From Verrucomicrobiota bacterium (GTDB lineage Bacteria > Verrucomicrobiota > Verrucomicrobiia > Limisphaerales > AV2): 18,887 nt of DNA. The stretch spans positions 10,149-29,035 of the forward strand of contig QHPA01000344.1 of the NCBI GenBank assembly GCA_003218935.1, given 5' to 3'. Numbering within the stretch: position 1 is the stretch's first letter; every line of letters starts with the position of its first letter. Below, piece by piece: positions 13,847-18,887 of this stretch. The notes under the pieces were generated by a model. The model was not told where the DNA came from, did not search any database, and worked only from the letters and a program-made list of their open reading frames with translations. Made by a program: the position numbers and the translations under genes.

Positions 13847-16720
13847 GTGCAAGCCAGCGTGAGATTCTTCGCTTGGGCGCCGTTGTGGGCCGCCCTCTTG
13901 ATTGCTGCTTCCGGCCTGTTCCACTCACCGATAGAAGCCGCTGAAACCAAAGACCCGAAGCAGCATTGGGCCTTCAAATCGCCGGTTCGCCCCCAAGTTC
14001 CCGAAGTGAAGAATAGAAAGTGGGTGCGGACGCCAATTGATAATTTTGTCCTCGCGCGGTTGGACAAGGAGGGACTCAGGCCGTCGCCTGAAGCGGACCA
14101 GGTCACGCTGCTGCGCCGGCTCAGCCTTGATGTGGTCGGCCTGCCGCCGACGATTGCGGAAATGAACGCGTTCCTCGCGGACAAGTCCTCCGAAGCATAC
14201 GCAGAACAGGTGGAGCGCCAGCTGAACTCGCCGCATTACGGCGAGCGTTGGGGACGGCACTGGCTCGACGCCGCGCGTTACGCCGATTCGGACGGTTTTG
14301 AGAAGGACAAGCCGCGTTTCATCTGGGCGTATCGCGACTGGATTATCAACGCGTTCAACCAGGACCTGCCCTACGACCGGTTCATCATCGAACAGATCGC
14401 CGGCGATCAGTTGCCAAATCCGAGGCAGGACGATCTCATCGCGGCCGGATTTCTCCGCAATTCGATGTTGAACGAGGAAGGCGGCGTGGACCCCGAGCAA
14501 TTCCGGATGGAAGGATTGTTCGACCGAATGGACTGCATCGGCAAGAGTGTTCTTGGGCTTACGATTCAATGCGCCCAGTGCCACAACCATAAATTCGATC
14601 CGCTGACGCAGGAGGAATATTACCGCCTGTTTGCGTTCCTGAACAACGACCACGAGGCCTCGCTGATCGCCTACTCGACCGAGCAGCAAATGCTCGTCGC
14701 GAACCTGACCCGGCAAATGCGCGACCTCGAAGCCGGGTTGCGCCACACCACGCCCGTTTGGCAGGAGCGCATGAACGGATGGGAGGACTCGGTCAAAAAC
14801 GATCAGCCGGAATGGATGGTGGTGGAGTGCCGTAATGCGGGCGAAAACGGCGAGCGCTTCTATTACTACGCCGACGGCTCGATCCGCGCCGCGAGCTACG
14901 CGCCGACGCAATGGACCGCGCATTTTCGCGGCACAAACAATCTGCCGTTCATCGGCGCGTTCCAACTTGAACAGTTGACCGACCCAAACCTGCCGTGCGG
15001 CGGCCCGGGCCGCTCGATCAAAGGCATGGCCGCGCTGAGCGAGTTCAAGGTGGAAGCGATTGACTTGCAGATCCCAACCAACAAAGGCGAAGTCAAATTC
15101 GTCAACGCAACGGCGGACTACGCCAACGCAGAAAAACTGCTCGAACCCGAGTTCCAATCGGAAAACCGGAAACGCAACGGCGGCGACAAACGCATCTACG
15201 GCCCGGTTGAATACGCGATTGATGGAAAAGGCGACACGGCCTGGGGGATCGACGCCGGAGCCGGCCGCCGCAACGTTCCGCGCAAGGCGGTCTTTATCCC
15301 CGAGAAACCTCTCGCGTTCACCAATGGCGTCGTGCTCGACTTCCAGCTCCAGCAAAACCACGGCGGCGACAACTCGGACGATAACGAGAACCACAACCTC
15401 GGTCGCTGGCGGATCAGTGTAACCAGCGCGACCAATGTAGTGGCGGATCCGCTTCCGGCCGGCGTCCGCGAAGTCTTCAAGGTTCCACGCGAGCAACGGA
15501 CGCCCGCACAAATCGCCGCCGTGTTCAGTTATTGGCGCACAACGGTGCCGGAGTTTAAGGAGGTGAACGACAAGATCGAGGCGTTGTGGAAACAATGGCC
15601 CGAAGGCACCCCCACCTTGACGCTCATGACGCGCCAGGGAAAGGGCCCCATGGATGAGCTGCGAACCACTCACATGTTGCGCCGCGGCGATTGGCTCAAG
15701 CCCGGCCAGGAAGTGACCTTCGGCGTGCCGTCATTCCTCCATCCTTTGCCGCCAAACGCGGACGGATCGCGGCTCACGTTCGCCAAATGGCTGGTGGACC
15801 GCAAATCGCCGACCACGGCCCGTGCGTTCGTGAACCGCGTCTGGCAGGCTTACTTCGGCCTCGGCCTCGTGGATACGCCGGAAGACTTCGGGACACGCTG
15901 CGAAAAACCGTCGCACCCCGAACTGCTCGACTGGCTCGCCTGCGAGTTCATGGACTCGGGGTGGAGCGCTAAGAAGTTGCATCGTTTAATCGTTCAATCT
16001 TCCACCTACCGGCAGTCATCGCGCGTCACGCCCCAGCTCTACACCAAAGACCCTTACAACCGTCTGCTCGCGCGCGGCCCGCGTTTCCGCGTCGAGGGCG
16101 AAATCGTGCGCGACATTGCGCTGTCCGCCAGCGGCCTGCTCAATCCGGAAATGGGCGGTCGCAGCATTTATCCGCCCGCTCCGGAATTTTTGTTCCAACC
16201 GCCCGCCAGCTATGGCCCGAAAGTGTGGAAAGAGGAGACCGGCCCGGAGCGCTATCGTCGCAGCCTCTACATTTTCAAGTTCCGCTCGGTGCCGTATCCG
16301 ATGCTGCAAACGTTCGACGCGCCGAACGGCGATTTCTCCTGCGTCCGCCGCCAACGCTCGAACACGCCGCTGCAGGCGCTCATTTCGTTGAACGAAACCG
16401 AGTTTGTCGAATGCGCCCAGGCGCTCGCGCACAAGATGCTCGTTGAAGGCGGCAAGACCGACGCCGACCGCGTCAACTACGCTTTCCGCCGCGCTTTGAG
16501 CCGTCCGCCGAACGCTGACGAGCGGAAAGAATTGCTCGCCTTGTTGGATAAGGAAAAGCTGCGTATCGCGCAAGGCTGGGTGAATCCGCTCGAACTCGCC
16601 ACGGGCAAAAATGAAAAACCCGTCGAGCTGCCTTCAGGCGCGACGCCGGCGCAACTCGCGGCCTACATGGTCGTGTCCCGCGTGTTGTTGAATTTGGATG
16701 AAACGATCACTAAAGAATGA
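13847..16720 (+). CDS. Secreted DUF1549/DUF1553 (PSCyt2-PSD1) protein with one CxxCH
   Basis: A large (957 residues with the GTG at 13847; a GTG four codons later is also possible) exported protein. The N-terminus is a signal peptide (about 5-31, FFAWAPLWAALLIAASGLF, cleavage near EAAE). DUF1549 (PSCyt2) covers about 60-270 and includes RRLSLDVVGLPPT, SPHYGERWGRHWLDAARYAD and a haem-type C242-A-Q-C245-H246. A 350-residue middle region follows, then DUF1553 (PSD1), about 655-905, with FVNRVWQAYFGLGLV and SNTPLQALISLNE. The N-terminal PSCyt1 haem domain present in many relatives is missing. These proteins occur with DUF1501 partners in Planctomycetota and Verrucomicrobiota and are thought to act in the periplasm, possibly in polysaccharide use; biochemistry is unproven. 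The TGA stop is made by the start of the following repeat. Confidence 0.93.
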   Translation: MQASVRFFAWAPLWAALLIAASGLFHSPIEAAETKDPKQHWAFKSPVRPQVPEVKNRKWVRTPIDNFVLARLDKEGLRPSPEADQVTLLRRLSLDVVGLPPTIAEMNAFLADKSSEAYAEQVERQLNSPHYGERWGRHWLDAARYADSDGFEKDKPRFIWAYRDWIINAFNQDLPYDRFIIEQIAGDQLPNPRQDDLIAAGFLRNSMLNEEGGVDPEQFRMEGLFDRMDCIGKSVLGLTIQCAQCHNHKFDPLTQEEYYRLFAFLNNDHEASLIAYSTEQQMLVANLTRQMRDLEAGLRHTTPVWQERMNGWEDSVKNDQPEWMVVECRNAGENGERFYYYADGSIRAASYAPTQWTAHFRGTNNLPFIGAFQLEQLTDPNLPCGGPGRSIKGMAALSEFKVEAIDLQIPTNKGEVKFVNATADYANAEKLLEPEFQSENRKRNGGDKRIYGPVEYAIDGKGDTAWGIDAGAGRRNVPRKAVFIPEKPLAFTNGVVLDFQLQQNHGGDNSDDNENHNLGRWRISVTSATNVVADPLPAGVREVFKVPREQRTPAQIAAVFSYWRTTVPEFKEVNDKIEALWKQWPEGTPTLTLMTRQGKGPMDELRTTHMLRRGDWLKPGQEVTFGVPSFLHPLPPNADGSRLTFAKWLVDRKSPTTARAFVNRVWQAYFGLGLVDTPEDFGTRCEKPSHPELLDWLACEFMDSGWSAKKLHRLIVQSSTYRQSSRVTPQLYTKDPYNRLLARGPRFRVEGEIVRDIALSASGLLNPEMGGRSIYPPAPEFLFQPPASYGPKVWKEETGPERYRRSLYIFKFRSVPYPMLQTFDAPNGDFSCVRRQRSNTPLQALISLNETEFVECAQALAHKMLVEGGKTDADRVNYAFRRALSRPPNADERKELLALLDKEKLRIAQGWVNPLELATGKNEKPVELPSGATPAQLAAYMVVSRVLLNLDETITKE

Positions 16721-17055
16721 CCAATTCCCAATGACCAAGGCTCAAAGAAGATTCAAGGCTCAAATCCCAATGGGATACGTCACCGGCTGTTGGGACAAAG
16801 ACCTGGCCAAGTTCTTCTTACGAATGGTTGCGACTGCCGAGGAAGGTCTTCGCTCCGATGCTCGCAGCCTGTGGCAAGAGGCGAAGGAGTTGCATTTGAT
16901 CTTTTGTTCCATTTTCCGAAAATAGTTCCCATGACCCGAAGAGCAAAAACGAATCGAACCCCAGCGACCGTAACCGGAGTTGCTACCGGACGGCGAACCG
17001 CATGGGATTTGAGAATTGGAAATTCTTTGGTCATTGGGACTTTGCCATTGGTCAT
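16717..17055. mobile_element. MITE-like element bounded by ATGACCAAT-type inverted repeats
   Basis: The left end (16717-16738) reads ATGACCAA then TTCCCAATGACCAA. The right end (17027-17055), reverse-complemented, reads ATGACCAA, an eight-base spacer in place of one base, then TCCCAATGACCAA, so the ends match almost completely. Inner sequence also repeats: AAATCCCAATG near 16761 against AAATCCCATG inverted near 17001-17010. The element fills the whole gap between the DUF1549 and DUF1501 genes and contains a gene remnant. No transposase is present, so movement would need help in trans. The 346 bases between the two flanking genes hold nothing else. Confidence 0.55.
16794..16925 (+). pseudogene. 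Remnant of a four-helix-bundle (23S rRNA IVS-type) protein gene
   Basis: Within the inverted-repeat element an open frame ends FFLRMVATAEEGLRSDAR then [19 protein letters not shown]. This resembles the C-terminal helices of the four-helix-bundle family (S23/IVP type), which end in W-L-R-x-L-V-x-A ... L-x-E-A-x-E-L-x-x-I-F. The N-terminal two-thirds of that family (about 80 residues) is absent and replaced by repeat sequence. The family includes proteins encoded in 23S rRNA intervening sequences and many scattered copies in Verrucomicrobiota. The match is judged by eye over about 40 residues only. Confidence 0.42.
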
Positions 17056-17067
17056 TTAACAAAGATT

Positions 17068-18507
<1,440 letters not shown>

Positions 18508-18582
18508 CGGAGGCCCGGCCCAAGCGACCAGTCTTACGGAGCGGTTCAGCAGAAGGCGAAACTCGGCCTCACCTCGGCCGCC

Positions 18583-18672
18583 CATGAACCCGGTGGGGCG
18601 AGACTCCGTTGAGTCTGATTTCTGTCGTTGGGAGATCAGGGCTCGACGGAGTCTCCCCCACCATTCATGCTC
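18583..18672. repeat. Long intergenic palindrome, contains 17-bp dispersed repeat copy 2
   Basis: GGTGGGGCGAGACTCCGTTGAG is split as 18592-18608 plus TTGAG, and pairs with CTCGACGGAGTCTCCCCCACC written as 18642-18650 plus 18651-18662. Pairing is broken by one mismatch and one bulge. It extends outward through CATGAA (18583-18588) with TTCATG (18664-18669) and inward through CTGAT/ATCAG. The first 17 bases of the arm match 6128-6144 at 16 of 17. It lies 75 bases past the DUF1501 stop and could end transcription, but no T-run follows. Confidence 0.68.
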
Positions 18673-18705
18673 TCTAAGCGCGATCCGTGACTTATGAAGA
18701 CACTC

Positions 18706-18733
18706 CTGGAAGCGCCGGGGTGAGGCGCTCCAG
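18706..18733 (+). repeat. Hairpin CTGGA-a-GCGCC / GGCGC-TCCAG
   Basis: A ten-pair stem (18706-18710 with 18729-18733; 18712-18716 with 18724-18728), one unpaired A at 18711 and a seven-base loop GGGGTGA. It lies between the convergent DUF1501 gene and the partial minus-strand gene. A short pyrimidine stretch (TTCTTC) follows on the plus strand, so a weak terminator is possible; a dispersed repeat is equally likely. Confidence 0.45.
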
Positions 18734-18742
18734 TTCTTCAAA

Positions 18743-18774
18743 GGCATCGATTCGGCGTGGAGTTCATCGATGCC
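18743..18774 (-). terminator. Perfect 9-bp hairpin across the stop of the partial minus-strand gene
   Basis: GGCATCGAT (18743-18751) pairs perfectly with ATCGATGCC (18766-18774) around a 14-base loop. The minus-strand stop codon (18764-18766) lies at the stem-loop border. Only a three-T run follows the stem on the minus strand, so intrinsic termination is plausible but weak. Confidence 0.35.
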
Positions 18775-18886
18775 GGTTCAGCGCCAGCGCCAGCGGGGCG
18801 AGCGCGATGCGGGCGATGGGAAAAAGCAGCGCCGCGAACGGCAGCATGAGGAATTCATCCCAGTTATTGCGCTCTGCGATCCACGA
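18764..18886 (-). CDS. C-terminal end of a membrane protein, 5' part outside window
   Basis: A minus-strand frame open from the window's right edge gives 40 residues before TGA: SWIAERNNWDEFLMLPFAA, then LLFPIARIALAPLALALNRHR. The second half is a clear transmembrane helix with a basic end that should stay in the cytoplasm. Codon positions show the same GC-rich third-position bias as nearby genes. The family cannot be identified from this piece. It is convergent with the DUF1501 gene. Confidence 0.55.
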   Translation of the reverse strand, partial: SWIAERNNWDEFLMLPFAALLFPIARIALAPLALALNRHR

Positions 18887-18887
18887 C

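Noticed and set aside
13925..15673. Minus-strand open frame of 582 codons opposite the DUF1549/DUF1553 gene
   Set aside because: The plus-strand protein has conserved domains throughout; the antisense frame has no recognisable domain, membrane pattern or start context.
17002..17067. Extra 22 residues at the N-terminus of the DUF1501 protein
   Set aside because: These codons are translated inverted-repeat sequence; starting at 17068 places the twin-arginine signal at the normal distance from the N-terminus.

Overview
The window looks like chromosomal DNA of a Verrucomicrobiota bacterium (Pedosphaera/Limisphaerales-like) or a close PVC relative. This is inferred from a high-GC gene set that includes a DUF1549/DUF1553 + DUF1501 pair (a planctomycete/verrucomicrobial hallmark), a cytochrome b fused to two c-type haem domains, an ECF sigma factor with a family-specific anti-sigma-like partner, and intergenic repeats of the TTGAATGTT and ATTGGTCATTGG kinds. 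No rRNA, tRNA or CRISPR was seen.

Layout. (1) 1-2000, plus strand: 3' part of a long-chain polyprenyl diphosphate synthase, then an ECF sigma factor and a one-TM putative anti-sigma protein in a tight cluster. (2) 2014-3477, minus: CvpA-type membrane protein with a Pro/Ala-rich C-terminal tail, convergent with the sigma cluster. (3) 3676-6050, plus: Rieske protein and a cytochrome b-c-c fusion, a compact two-gene quinol-oxidising bc complex without a separate c1 gene. (4) about 6070-8110: a degraded chromosomal integron. It has a truncated, frameshifted integron-integrase N-terminus on the minus strand, an attI-like segment, and a plus-strand array of small genes (three membrane-protein-like ORFs, one DUF1801 gene) separated by attC hairpins. 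Two attC sites are well formed, with matched R''/R' boxes and extrahelical bases. The array may continue past a methyltransferase gene (8120-9100) and an orphan gene (9210-9713), each followed by a weaker attC-like fold. (5) 9816-13722, minus: a four-gene operon in the order PHP phosphatase, iron-containing alcohol dehydrogenase, DUF3291 protein, aldehyde dehydrogenase. (6) 13847-18507, plus: a secreted DUF1549/DUF1553 protein with a CxxCH motif and a Tat-exported DUF1501 protein, separated by a 339-bp inverted-repeat-bounded element that holds a remnant of a four-helix-bundle (23S rRNA IVS-type) gene. (7) 18508-18887: three consecutive palindromes and the C-terminal end of a minus-strand membrane protein that runs off the window.

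How parts work together. The Rieske/cytochrome b-c-c pair should oxidise menaquinol, and the polyprenyl synthase plausibly supplies the quinone or undecaprenyl-type side chain. The alcohol and aldehyde dehydrogenases would act in series (alcohol to aldehyde to acid). The most notable structure is the relic integron, recognised only from a 50-residue integrase remnant plus the secondary-structure pattern of its attC sites.
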